A DNA stretch of 64,000 nucleotides, from the NCBI RefSeq assembly GCF_963259705.1, contig NC_081850.1, forward strand, positions 37,351,667 through 37,415,666, given 5' to 3'. The DNA comes from Myotis daubentonii. Lineage: Eukaryota; Chordata; Mammalia; Chiroptera; Vespertilionidae. Under the pieces are notes generated by a model. That model saw only the letters and a list, made by a program, of their open reading frames with translations, did no database searches and was not told where the DNA came from. The translations under genes were made by a program, and so were the position numbers. Shown here one piece after another: positions 1-10,816 of this stretch. Position 1 is the stretch's first letter. Each line of letters begins with the position of its first letter.

Positions 1-140
1 GCCCAAGAAGTGGTTAAGTGGTTCAACCAGGGTCCCATAGCCTGGGAAAGAACTCCACTTGAATTGAGTTACAGCTGAATTAAAAGACAGGTCTCCTGCA
101 TACAGTATATGCGGCTTTCCACTGTGCTGATCAATCTTTC

Positions 141-354
141 TTTCTTTCTTTTTTTTTTTTTTTAAATATTTTATTGATTTTTTACAGAGAGGAAGGGAGA
201 GGGATAGAGAGAAACATCATCGATCAGCTGCCTTCTGCACACTCCCTACTGGGCATGTGCCCGCAACCAAGGTACATGCCCTTGACTGGAATCGAACCCA
301 GGACCCTTGAGTCCGCAGACCAACACTCTATCCACTGAGCCAAACCCGTTAGGG
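141..354 (-). mobile_element. VES SINE
   Basis: A tRNA-derived SINE of vesper bats. On the minus strand it starts CCCTAACGGGTTTGGCTCAG and ends in an A-rich tail (T-rich on +). The box B-like region lies near GGTTCGATTCC on the minus strand. Target-site duplications of about 15 bp (GCTGATCAATCTTTC) lie at 126-140 and from 354. Confidence 0.9.
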
Positions 355-633
355 CTGATCAATCTTTCTGATGAAAGCAATGACTAAAAATTCCATCTCT
401 CAAGCACTCAGCAGTAAATGACTGTTAGAAGGCCTGAGGAACTGGACCACTCAGTTTTGGAAGGAGAGAGTGGCTTCATTCTGCTCTCAGGCTGGGTCTT
501 ATTAATGCCAGTTCCTGCACAGGCATCAAGCTGGCTGCATCAGAATTGCCTGGAAAGTGTGCTAAAAGTACAGATTTTCTATCCTACCCTTACTTGAAAT
601 TCCTGGCAGGGTGGAGCCAGAGAATGTGCATTT

Positions 634-1261
634 TCTATACTAATAAAAGGGTAATATGCTAATTAGACTGGGAGACCTTCCAGACGTCCTTCCAGACAAA
701 GTGAGGCCGAGGCAAAGGCGTTTAGGGGCCATCAGGCTGGCAGGAGGGGCAGTTGGGAGTGAGCAGGCCAGCAGAGGGGGGCTGCTGGGGGTGAGCAGGC
801 CAGCAGGCGGGGCAGTTGGAGGCGAGCAGATTGGCAGGGGGGAGCAGTTGGGGTTGAGCATGCTGGCAGGGGGGGCAGTTGGGAGCGATCAGGCCAGCAG
901 AAAGGGGCAGTTGGGGGCGATCATGCCAGCAAGGGGGGGGAGGCAGTTGGGGGTGATTAGGCTGGCAGGGGGTGCAGTTGGGGTGGAGCAGGTCGGCAGG
1001 TGGGGGCAGTTGGAGGTGATCAGGCCACAGGCAGAGTGGTTAGGGGCAATCAGGCAGGCAGGCAGGTGAGCGGTTAGGAGCCAGTGGTCCCAGATTGTGA
1101 GAGGGATGTCCGACTGCCGGTTTAGGCCCGATCCTCCAGGGATAGGGCCTAAACTGGCAGTCGGCTATCCCCTGAGGGGTCCCAGATTGGAGAGGGTGCA
1201 GGCTGGGCTGTGGGATACACCCCCCCCCCCCGTGCACGAATTTTGTGCACTGGGCCACTAG
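634..1261 (+). mobile_element. Non-autonomous Helitron, A-type with minisatellite
   Basis: It starts TCTATACTAATAAAAGGGTA and ends with a GTGCACGAATTTTGTGCAC hairpin, then GGGCCACTAG. The 3' third matches block A of the other Helitrons here. The interior is replaced by a roughly 32-bp minisatellite. It abuts the next Helitron with no spacer. There is no transposase gene. Confidence 0.85.
735..1040 (+). repeat. 32-bp minisatellite inside a Helitron
   Basis: About nine imperfect units. The CAGTTGG core recurs at 750, 813, 845, 876, 908, 943, 975 and 1007, so spacing is mostly 31-35 bp. A unit reads roughly GCAGTTGGGAGCGATCAGGC followed by CAGCAGGGGG. The short open frames across it come from composition. 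Confidence 0.75.
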
Positions 1262-1838
1262 TCTAATCTAATAATAGACAAACATGGTAATTGACCATAC
1301 CTCTGCTATGCTTCCCATTGGCTAATCAGCAGGATATGCAAATTAACCCAGCCAAGATGGCGGCCTGCAGCCACGCAGCTGAAGCGAGCAGGAGGCTTGC
1401 TTGCTCCAGTGATGGAGGAAGCCAAGATTCCCTGCCTGCCGCAGCCCGGCTCTAAGCTCCGAAAGCAACAAAGTTTCAATTATAGAAGCTAAACAAACCT
1501 GATACCTGCTTTCAGCAGGCCCTGGCCTCGGAGCTGGAGTGGCAACAAAGTTTCAATTATAGAAGGTAAATAAATCCCAGAATTAAAAAAAAAGAAAAAA
1601 AGGAGAGGTTGGGAGCTTCCGTTGCCAGCTTGGCCAGCCTGAAAACAGCCCTCAGCCCCTCATCCAGACTGGCCAGGCACCCCAGTGGGGACCCCCACCC
1701 TGAAGAGGGTGTGACCAGCTGCAAACAGCCATCAGCCCCTCATCCAGGCTGGCCAGGCACCCAAGTGGGACCCCCACCCTGATCTGGGACACCCTTCAGG
1801 GCAAACCAGCCGGCCCCCACCCGTGCACCAGGCCTCTA
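1262..1838 (+). mobile_element. Helitron block B (composite with the next block)
   Basis: It starts TCTAATCTAATAATAGACAA and ends CGTGCACCAGGCCTCTA, directly joined to TCCTATATAG of block A. The interior has a tandem duplication of about 90 bp around CTGGCCAGGCACCC and a promoter-like motif cluster near 1314-1364. Two more copies occur on the minus strand at 27193-27831 and 28296-28979. Confidence 0.8.
1314..1364 (+). promoter_or_regulatory. CCAAT / octamer / YY1-like cluster in Helitron B
   Basis: An inverted CCAAT box (ATTGG, 1317-1321), the octamer ATGCAAAT (1336-1343) and the YY1-type AAGATGGCGGC (1354-1364) lie within 50 bp. The same order is kept in the two other B copies. Activity is inferred from motifs only. 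Confidence 0.45.
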
Positions 1839-2305
1839 TCCTATATAGTAAAAGGGTAATATGAAAACTGACCCTAACAGCAGAAAGACTGGGAATGACT
1901 GGTCACTATAACACACACTGACCACCAGGGCGCAGATGCTCAATGCAGGAGCTGCTCCCTGGTGGTCAGTGTGCTCCCACATGGAGGAGCTCTGCTCAGC
2001 CAGAAGCCAGGCTGATGGCTGCCAGTACAGCGGTGGTGGTGGGAGCCTCTCCTGCCTCCTCAGCAGCACTTAAGGATGTTTGACTGCAGCTTAGGTCTGC
2101 TCCCTGCTGGCAAGTGGACATCCCCCGAGGGCTGCCGGGCTCCCAGAGGGATGTCTGATTGCCAGCTTAGGCCCAATCCCCTGAGGAGCAGGCCTAAGCC
2201 AGCAGGTGGTCATCCCCCGAGGGGTCCCAGACTGTGAGAGGGCACAGGCTGGGCTGAGGTACACCCCCCCCCGAGTGCACAAACTTTTGTGCACCGGGCC
2301 TCTAG
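1839..2305 (+). mobile_element. Helitron block A
   Basis: It starts TCCTATATAGTAAAAGGGTA and ends GTGCACAAACTTTTGTGCAC then CGGGCCTCTAG. It contains an inverted pair of CTCF-like motifs at 1922-1935 (+) and about 1952-1965 (-). The block is homologous to 21226-21583, 27832-28295 and 49517-49979, and partly to 3862-4262. Confidence 0.9.
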
Positions 2306-2532
2306 TATAATAATAAAAGCATAATATGCTAATTAGACCTGACGTCCTTTCAGACAAAGCTGGGCCTGCAAGAGAAGCCTGGGTCCCTGGTGCCTGCCGG
2401 CGGCCACAGCAAAGCCCAGGTCCCAGGTGCCAGAGGGAGGCCCAGGTCCTGCGTGCCAGAGGGAAGCTGGTGCCAACAGCTGAGGGAAAGGAATGCCTAC
2501 TCTTGCATGAATTTCATGCATCGGGCTTCTAG
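2306..2532 (+). mobile_element. Short Helitron (type C)
   Basis: It starts TATAATAATAAAAGCATAAT and ends GCATGAATTTCATGC then ATCGGGCTTCTAG. It directly follows the CTAG of block A, so four elements are joined head to tail from 634 to 2532. The interior GCCCAGGTCC repeats are irregular. Confidence 0.75.
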
Positions 2533-3309
2533 TTTTAAGTGTCCTTCTATAATTCTGATGTGCAGCCAGGAGGGGAAAATCAGCATTTTTGTTTTCCATT
2601 AGGCATGATAGAAAGAGTGTGCCGGAGATGCTCTATTAGCTGTGGTCCAGGAGGTCTAGAGGCCTAGGAATGTGAGGCTGAGGATCATATTCACGACCTA
2701 TACCTGCCACTTATGGACAAGCCATGTGGCCTCTCTGACCCTCACTTCCATCCTGTGAAAGTCAGCTGATCACAGGATCTTCCTTTTTACCCTGGGATAT
2801 GGTTTTAAGAATCAAGTAATTTATATAATTAAGGCAGAGAAGGTGGAGAGATGGAAAAGTTTTAGACCTGGGACTAGGGAGGCACTTCTAAAATTTAACT
2901 AGACTTTCTTGAGTGACGCCTTTTTTAGTGTCCCTGAGGCATGGAGCGGTGTACCAGCTAGGAATGCACACTTTAGTGCCAGGAAGGCTTGACATTATGG
3001 ATCTGCCTCATGCTCAAGAATGCCAAGCTTTTGTCCAAGATGAGCAGGATATATCTTGGATAAAAATTTCCCTTGCTGGCTTGTTGAGCACCCACAGCTT
3101 TCCAATGTAATGAGCTGGTGATAGTATCATAGTTCTGGTTTATCTCCCATGGAAAGGTCCAGGTCCTAGACAATAGGAAACCTGTGTTTATTGCTCTGTC
3201 AAAGAACCAAGGTTATTTAAGAAGTCAGTCATCCTTTGTGCTAGGGCCATCTATTCACCCACTTCCTGGGAAGGGCCCTGGACAACTGCTTTACAGAGAG
3301 AAAGGAGAA

Positions 3310-3490
3310 TCCAGTATACTAAAAGGCTAATATGCAAATTGTCCCTTCGACCGGGAGTTCTACCAGGAGGCGGAGCTGGCTGGCCAGCCTCCCACATCCC
3401 CTACCCCTGGTCAGCCCGCCCCGATCAGCCCCGATCAGAACTGGCCGTTCGGACCCCACCTGTGCACAAATTTGTGCACTGGGCCTCTAG
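3310..3490 (+). mobile_element. Short solo Helitron
   Basis: It starts TCCAGTATACTAAAAGGCTA and ends GTGCACAAATTTGTGCAC then TGGGCCTCTAG, between a flanking A and T as expected for Helitrons. It is 181 bp and has no coding content. Confidence 0.85.
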
Positions 3491-3861
3491 TATTTTATAA
3501 ATCCTCAGATTTCAATGTAAGGACACTGTTAATCTCAATGACGTTCTGGCTACTTTTCTAAAGTTTTGAATTTGAAGAAATCTGGGCTTGTTCTATATAG
3601 AAAAGGGGATGTACTTAAATACTTAAACTTAAGATGAAAACCAAAATCTTTAAAGTTTTTTGGCATTTGTTGATGATGTGCTACTGGTTCCCATCATTAT
3701 CCGTTTTCTAAGAAGTCATACAGTTTGGGGAGTGTATGAATTGTTATAGGCCAGAGGTTGTCCCTTTACAGGTAACACTGAATAATTACTGTTTTGTGAA
3801 TACCTGGTAAAGCTCCAACCTTGCCCACCATCTTGAGTATTACTATTACTTTTATAATTTA

Positions 3862-4262
3862 CTAAAGGCCCAATGCACGAAATTCATGTGTGTGGGTGGG
3901 GGGCCCTCAGCCCGGCCTGCACCCTCTCGCAGTCTGGGACCCCTTGCTATTAACCACCCACCTGCTTGCTCCTTACTGCCCACCTGCCTGCTCCTAACCA
4001 CCCGCCTGCTTGCTCCTTACCACTTGGCTTGCCACTCCTTAGTGCTGCCGCTGAGGCAGGAGAGGCTCCCAGCACCGCCACTGCGCTCACCAGCTGTGAG
4101 CCCGGCTTCTGGCTGAGTGGCACTCCCCCTGTGGGAGTGCACTGACCACCAGGAGGCAGCTCCTGCATTGGGCATCTGCCCCCTGGTGGTCAGTGCACAT
4201 CATAGCAACCGGTCATTTTGGTCATTCCACCGTAACAGTCACTGGGTTTTTATATATATAGA
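3862..4262 (-). mobile_element. Solo Helitron, A-type
   Basis: Reverse orientation: on + it begins CTAAAGGCCCAATGCACGAA (3' end, CTAG mutated to TTAG on the element strand) and ends TTTTTATATATATAGA. It carries the CTCF-like pair at 4146-4159 and 4176-4189. Confidence 0.85.
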
Positions 4263-6721
4263 TTTTTAAAAAGCTAATATCAATTGACACACAAATTTGC
4301 TAAGTAAAATCAGGTAAGACAATTTTTATTATTTGAAAGAGACTTTCCTCTGCTGAGTTTTTCACAATGATAATAATCTTTTTAGATGAGCACTATATGT
4401 GCTGAGGTATTGCTAAGCCTTTTGTAAACATCCATCCTTTTTTCTGGAAATTTGGAATTTAATCTATGTCTACTGGTACCAATATGACTTGTCCATCATT
4501 GTCACACCGAGTTTTCCACTCTGAACTCTGGAGTACAGCCTGGTGCTCTTGAAGTTGGCTATTTTCCCAGTCTCTAGCACAAAAGCAAGAGGCATTGGGT
4601 ATGTGTGTATTCCATGTCATAGGAAATCTCAAGCATCTTTCTAGTCTTTTAAGATTTGCTGGGATCCCTCTGCTTGCCATGCAGAAATTGTAAGTGCTCT
4701 GAGGATGAGGGCCATGTTTCTCTCCTTCACCTCTTTTCCTTGCTATATGGCAGGCTTTGAGTGTTTGCAAGTTGGATGGAAAGGTGGAAGGAAGGAAGGA
4801 AGGAAAGGAAGAATGAAAGAAAGGCTGGAACAATGAATGGAAGGTGGATGAATGAAAAGAAAGAAGGAAGGAAGAAACAGAAACTTTTCATTTTGGTATT
4901 TCTTCTTTGCATTATTAGTAGTTATATTTTTATCATTCTTGAGTGAATGTATTTTTGGAGATCTGGGCATTAGCATATCTCAAATTTTGGAGGACTCATA
5001 AAAACAAAGCCACACAAATGAATACCAGTTGGGAGAGGATGAGGATGTTATGAATTACAGTAAAATCTGAATTATATAAAATTTTAAAATGAAGTTTTGA
5101 TATTTTTAATCATCATATAATTATCAGCACAAATTAATAGCTAACAAAACACTTCTAGGAAGACTTCTTCAAGAAAACTGCATTAATGAGCAGATTTTAA
5201 ATTTCAAATACTGTTAAGTATTTGTAATTTGTTTTATTACCTTGATTATTTCCTATGTGGTGGTTGCTGACAATTACCTGTAAATAGCCATATTTAGAGG
5301 TGGGCTAGGTTTCAGCTCTAGTGATCTTTTGTATGTACTAAATTCTTGTGGCCTTTAGCATAGACATTCTCAGCTCTGTTGTATTATGTTTTATATTATT
5401 GACTTATTTTCTGGTTGTTTTGTGAATGGATTTTTATTTCCCCTAATAATTATACAGTTTATAACACTTTCAGGGTCACACCTCTTTCTTTATATTTCAC
5501 ACATGGACTATATACAGCCTAGCAAAACATTAGATTCAGAGTAGTGCTGTTGAACAAATATTGAATACATTTAGCTGTCTCTTATTTTATACAATTATTT
5601 TATTAAATACTGTATGTTTTAAAAAGGTAAAATAAAGGAAAATTTTTAGTCCATTCCCTATCTCAATGATCATGAACTCTACATGTGGCTGTTTCAATAT
5701 CTGTCCAAGTCTCTAGAGAAAGAGGCCCATGTGTTTGTGAATTCCAGGTTATTGAGGTTCTACAGCATTTCTTTTATTCCCGGTCAGTTGGTGTAAATTT
5801 GGCTGGGTAGCAGATGTGACCTGGGGAAGCAACATCAGTGCTAAGGGAAGCAGAGTCTCTGCAGGGCTGGTTGAAACAGGCTGTGCACATGTGCAATTTA
5901 TCTAGGCTGGGCCAGTGCACAGAGGTGCGGTGATTGACATCCCCAAGTGCATCCTGTAAAGTTCGGAAACTGAAACTCCCTTCTGGGCCTTCTACAAACT
6001 ATTAACCCTGGGAAACAGACCTCCCTCCTAGAGTGGGAAGAATGTCTTTAGCACTTAAGATCCTTTCCATGGGGTCTTCATGGTTCCAGTTCCATTGGCC
6101 CTTCAATTCATTCTCCAAGCTGATGAAAAGTGGCAAGGGAGGCTGTTGTTTGACACGTAAGTGTGGAGCAGAAACAAAAGAACGGGGCCTCTGAGGCTGT
6201 GTCCACACTTAGCAGTGCCTTCTGGGACTGGGAATCCTGGGAAAGCGTGGCCCTTTGCTACAGATTGAAGAGTTCCAAACAGACTGATTCTTCTCACCAT
6301 GTCTAACAAGGGACTTGTAACAATGGGGCGCTCCCCTTGGGATTTAAGATGCAGTCCCTGAAATCATGCTTTGAGGCTCCTCCACCTGCTCTCTGATGGT
6401 TTCTAGGTGGTCCCACTATAGAAAGACTATGGAGTGACAGGTCCTCAACCTTGTGGTGCAGACCTTAAACCTACTGGAGAGATTTCTTACACTGTATGTC
6501 CTGTCTTAGAGTTGTGTTGTCCCCATCAGCAGTGGTGACAAAGAAACTAGATGGGATGTATGAGTTAGGAGGTCCCACTGTCCCTTAACCTTCCTGTACT
6601 GGTAATGCTCAGGTGAGAAAAGTGTGTCGGCTAGCCAGCCACAGTATTTTAATGTCTTCCCCTCCTCTGGGTGGATGGCTTGACTGCCTCAGGACAGGTG
6701 TTAATGAAGTAGTGTTGATAC

Positions 6722-6925
6722 TTGTTATTTATTGAGTACTTTCTAGTTACAGATACAATGGTTAGGGCCTCCTGCACATTATTTCACTGAGACTTCTCAA
6801 CAGTGGACCATACTCACCCTCATTTTACAGATGAGATCATTGTGGCTTAGGGAAGAAGGTCAAGCCATTGGCAAGATCATATTGGCAGAGCCAGGATTCA
6901 AACTTAATATTCCTGGCTCCACAGT
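6722..6925 (+). repeat. MIR SINE
   Basis: Recognised by the MIR core (CTCATTTTACAGATGAG) and the tail GAGCCAGGATTCAAACTTAA. It is old and diverged. Confidence 0.6.
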
Positions 6926-7809
6926 ACTCTTTTGCCCCTGTTCAAGAAAATGCCCAGGGGACTTGGTAGACTGGTGTCATGTAAACAGCACAGCACCAGG
7001 AATAGACAGACCTTGCCCCAATCTTGATTCCTCCTCTTCATGGCTGAGCTACCTTACAAAGACTGCTTAACTTCTCTGGGCCTGTTTCCTCATTAGTGGG
7101 ATGATCTGTGAAGATTTTTCTAATGGAATATTCCATGTTGCTTCCAGCTAGCCTCTTTTAGTGAGGAGTGAATCTGATGCATTATATCAAACTTCATATT
7201 AGAGTTTCACTCACTCACTCATTTATTCATTCAGCGAACCTTTACTGCACACCTCCTATGAGCCAGGGCCAGGATAGGGTGGTGCATAATTTCACACATA
7301 GGCTCTGTCTTTTTTAGACCACTGAAATGAAGTGAAAACAGACTCTTTGGGATAACATCAAAAAGGTGCTTCTTTTTAAAGCAAACTTAAAAGAGACTTA
7401 GCTCTTCCCTCAGGGAGCTTACAGGGTGTTGCTGTAGTCAGGATATTAGCCAAAAATCCTGTAGCATATTTGTGTCAAGCATTATTATTATTATTGTCAT
7501 CATCATCAACATCCTTATGGGTACCATCAGATTTATTGTTACACAGTCTTATTATTGGGAGCTATATTGCTCACAGCACAGGACTAGCTGCATCTGTCAG
7601 TTACTGCCTTTTTTAGCAAGCAGTACAACCTTTCTGAGCTGACAACTGGCTCTGACCTGCTTTTAAGCAGCATCACTTTGTTCTCCAATGGGTGAAAATA
7701 TTAGTGCACTTATTTAAAAAAATTATTTTTATGTATGGAAAAATGACTTTTCCCTGAGTCTTGCTTTTTGGCCAGATTTTAAAACCTGAACTTAAGAGGT
7801 TTGAGACAT

Positions 7810-7824
7810 GGGGGGGGGGGGGGG
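7810..7824 (+). repeat. G15 homopolymer
   Basis: A run of 15 G. Similar runs occur at 11855-11864 / 11867-11875 and 13584-13598. Their exact lengths are uncertain in any assembly. Confidence 0.9.
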
Positions 7825-8169
7825 AACCTGTTACAATTCTTTAGCATGTTCTCCAATCTCAGATTCACTTGCAAGATGTGTCTCCCAACTTTCCCCTTAT
7901 AACTGCTCTTTTTAAAAAAACATCCTTGTCTTGAGTAGATAAAAAGAGGATGGGATGAATTTCACTTCAAATTAATGAAACCTTGATTTGCACATGAGAA
8001 GGGTAAATTGATATGAGAGAAGTAAAGGGAAATTTGGCAACTTTCCAGCTTGTTTAGTGTGAGATGGAAGAAATGCACATTTACTGCCTGAATCTTCAGA
8101 AGGGCTTTCTGCTTTATTGCATCTCAGGCCCGTGGTCCTTACCCGGCTATTCTAGTAGTGGGAAAGTCA

Positions 8170-8350
8170 TAGATGTCTGAGCCAAACTGCCCAGGCTTCA
8201 GTCTTCTTTCCACCATTTAGTCACCATGTAACCTCACACAAGTGCCCCAACCTCAATCTTTTATCTGTAAAGAAGAGCTATCATTGTGAAAATTAGATAA
8301 TAGATGTTTAACATATTAAGTTCAGTGCCTGGTGCTTTACTATTACTCTT
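8170..8350 (+). repeat. MIR SINE
   Basis: A diverged MIR-like copy (CACCATTTAGTCACCATGTA and, further on, ATCTGTAAAGAAGAGCTAT followed by the GTGCCTGG-type end). Confidence 0.45.
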
Positions 8351-8872
8351 CTAAGAATGGAATTTATCTCACTTTGCAATTCTGCTTCAGGAGCAAGTTT
8401 TGTATATGTATTTCCTGTCATATCTGGCTCCAGGAAATGTGTGTGCTAAGGTTTGTGCTGAATGTGCACATGTCCTAAACACCACCAGGAACCTCTTTGA
8501 GGGAGGGAGGGAGTGAGTGAGTAGCCAACGATCCTGGCTTGCTTGGGACTGAGAGGTTTCCTGGGATGTGGGATGTTTAGTGCTAAAACTAGAAAAGTTA
8601 CAGGCAGACCAGGATGAGTTGGCCACCCCCAAATTGACAAAACCCTCACAAGTTTTCTAGATGAAAAGGACAGGCACGATACTGAACCTGACTCCATCAA
8701 GAGCTACCCACCTGGGCAAGGCCAGTGGCATCTATTGAACTAGAGACCAGTGGCTACTTTTCCTCAACACTAAATTTAAACAAAAAGAGGAAGAGGTCTA
8801 ATTCACTACCCCTAAGCTATCTGCACTGAATTGGGAACATTGTGAATTTTCTTCATGTAAAGCAGTGGCTTT

Positions 8873-9012
8873 CAACCCTGACTGCCCGTGAGACTCACTC
8901 AAGGAAATTAAACAAATACAGCTGCCTGGGGTTCATTGCCAAAAATTCTGAGAATTGGTATCTTTTAATAAGGTCTTTAGGTGATTCTAATGCAGCCTAG
9001 TTGAGAACCACT
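8873..9012 (+). mobile_element. MER5-like hAT-Charlie fragment
   Basis: It starts CAGTGGCTTTCAACCCTG and ends TAGTTGAGAACCACTA, the classic MER5 terminal pattern, with GTGATTCTAATGCAGCC before the end. No clear duplication remains. Confidence 0.55.
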
Positions 9013-9627
9013 AACCTATGTTCCAGCTTGGAGTCGACAGCAAGTGCAAAATGATTTGTATTTTCCTAACTGGCAGATCCAAACTGTCCTGACCTGAGTG
9101 TCTGCTGAGATGACTTAATGGGTTAGTAACATGTGTGATGTTTATTTGAGTTGATTGGCCCATGCTGGGATTTCCAGTTGAAGAAAATGCAAACGGATGA
9201 TTGAGTACTGTTTTTATTTCCCCCCTTTTCTTTTGTGAGGTCACCGTACTTACTGGTATACTACCTCGCTCAAAGTAATAATGGCTATAAAGCTTGAGAA
9301 AATTCAAAGCTTAATTTGGGTGGAGAGGGAACAGGGGTTGTGTCTGATGAGAAAAAAATAGACCCTCTCTTTTGTACCAATTTGCTGGAGTCAGGAAAGA
9401 GCTGAGCACCCTCCTTCTGGTATCTGGGTGGGGACTGCTTCTCTGGGCTGTTCAGAGTAAGTCTGAGTGAGCTTCAGGCTGGGCTGGCCTCTGTCCAGGT
9501 GAGTGTGAGTGGTACTTAGAGGCTTTGGGAGTCTAGGTAAAAGCTCCTTTCAGTGTCCTCAACCAAGGGGCAAGCTCTGGCTGCACTACCAGCCAGGTAT
9601 CCAGAGGAAGCAAGCTTCAAAAATTGT

Positions 9628-10485
9628 ACAGATGTTATTCAGTGCTAAAAAGAAATGAGCCCTGGCCAGTGTGACTCAGTAGTTAGAGGGTTGACCTGCG
9701 AACTGAAGGGTCACAGGTTCTATTCCCAGTCAAGGGCATGAACCTGGGTTGCAAGTTTGATCCTGGCCCCACTTGGGGCACATGCCGAGGGGAGGCAACT
9801 AATGGATCTGTCTCTCTCACATTGATGTTTCTCTCTTTCTTTTCCTATCTCTCCATCCTTCCCTTCCACTCTCTCTAAAAATCAATGGAAAAAATATCCT
9901 CAGGTGAGAATTAACAAAAAAACCCACAAAAATAAAATAAATAAAATAGGGAGTTACCATTTAAAAAGTAATAATAAAAAAATGAGCTATGAAACCTTGA
10001 AATTCATGGAGGAACTTTAATGCATATGACTAAGTGAAAGCTGTCAAACTGAAAGGCTCCATACTTTGAGTCCAACTACATGAATATCTGGAAAAAGCCA
10101 AACGAGGAAGAATGATAGAAAGATTAGTGGTTGCCAGGGGCTAGCAAGGAGGGAAGGATGAATAAGCCAGACACAGAAGATTTTTAGGGCAGTAAAACTA
10201 TTCTGTATACCCTAATGATGGATACATGTTATTATACATTTGTTAAAACCCAGAGGATGTCCAACACCAAGAGTGAACTGTAATGTAAATTGTGGACTTT
10301 GGTGATAATGATGTGTCAGGGTAGGTTCATCAGCTATAACAGATGTCCCACTCAATTGGGGGATGTTGATAGTAGGGGTGGTAGTGTTTGTGTGGGGATA
10401 GGAAGTATATGCTAACTCCCTGTACTTTTTGTTCAGTTTTGCTGTGGAGCTAAAACTGCTCAAAAAATAGTCTATTAAAAATTGT
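9628..10485 (+). mobile_element. L1 3' end, interrupted by a VES SINE
   Basis: The sequence matches the 3' end of old mammalian L1 subfamilies (GTGGTTGCCAGGGGCTAG, GGATTTTTAGGGCAGT-like, CACCAAGAGTGAACTGTAAT, and an AAACTGCTC then A-rich end). A VES SINE splits it at 9661-9974. Confidence 0.75.
9661..9974 (+). mobile_element. VES SINE inside L1
   Basis: It begins CCTGGCCAGTGTGACTCAGT and contains the tRNA-like GGTTCTATTCCCAGTC box. It ends in an A-rich tail. A duplicated flank (about AAAAAAATGAGC) lies on both sides. Confidence 0.85.
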
Positions 10486-10616
10486 ACTGGCAATAATGTG
10501 TATAAATGCTACGGTAGAATAATTTTTTCTGGGATCTCATGTTTTAAAAACAAAGCAGATATGAACATATGAAGTGAGGAAGTAAAGAAATACCTTATTT
10601 CCCCCCAAATAGCTCT

Positions 10617-10816
10617 TTTTTATTTATTGAAGGATTTTAGAGAGAGAGAAAGACATAACAGAGAAACATCAATTTCATTATTTATGCATTATTTCTGTTG
10701 TTCCATTATTTAAGCGTTCATTGGTTACTTCTTGTATGTGCCATGACTGGAGATCGAACCCACAACCTTGGCATACTGGGATGACACTCTCACCAATTGA
10801 GCTACCTAGCCAGGGC
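10617..10816 (-). mobile_element. VES SINE
   Basis: On the minus strand it starts GCCCTGGCTAGGTAGCTCAA and includes GGTTCGATCTCCAGTCA. It ends in an A-rich/GA-rich tail. The flanking duplication (CAAATAGCTCTT / CAAAGAACTCTT) is imperfect. Confidence 0.85.

Noticed and set aside
735..1040. Regularly spaced repeats as a CRISPR array
   Set aside because: The units are contiguous minisatellite repeats without unique spacers, in a mammalian genome.
656..1069. 137-codon open frame (+) rich in Gly/Arg
   Set aside because: It is the 32-bp minisatellite of a Helitron read in one frame.
9661..9974. tRNA-like segments (here and in the other VES copies) as tRNA genes
   Set aside because: They are the tRNA-derived heads of VES SINEs, with A-rich tails and target-site duplications, and have no intact cloverleaf.
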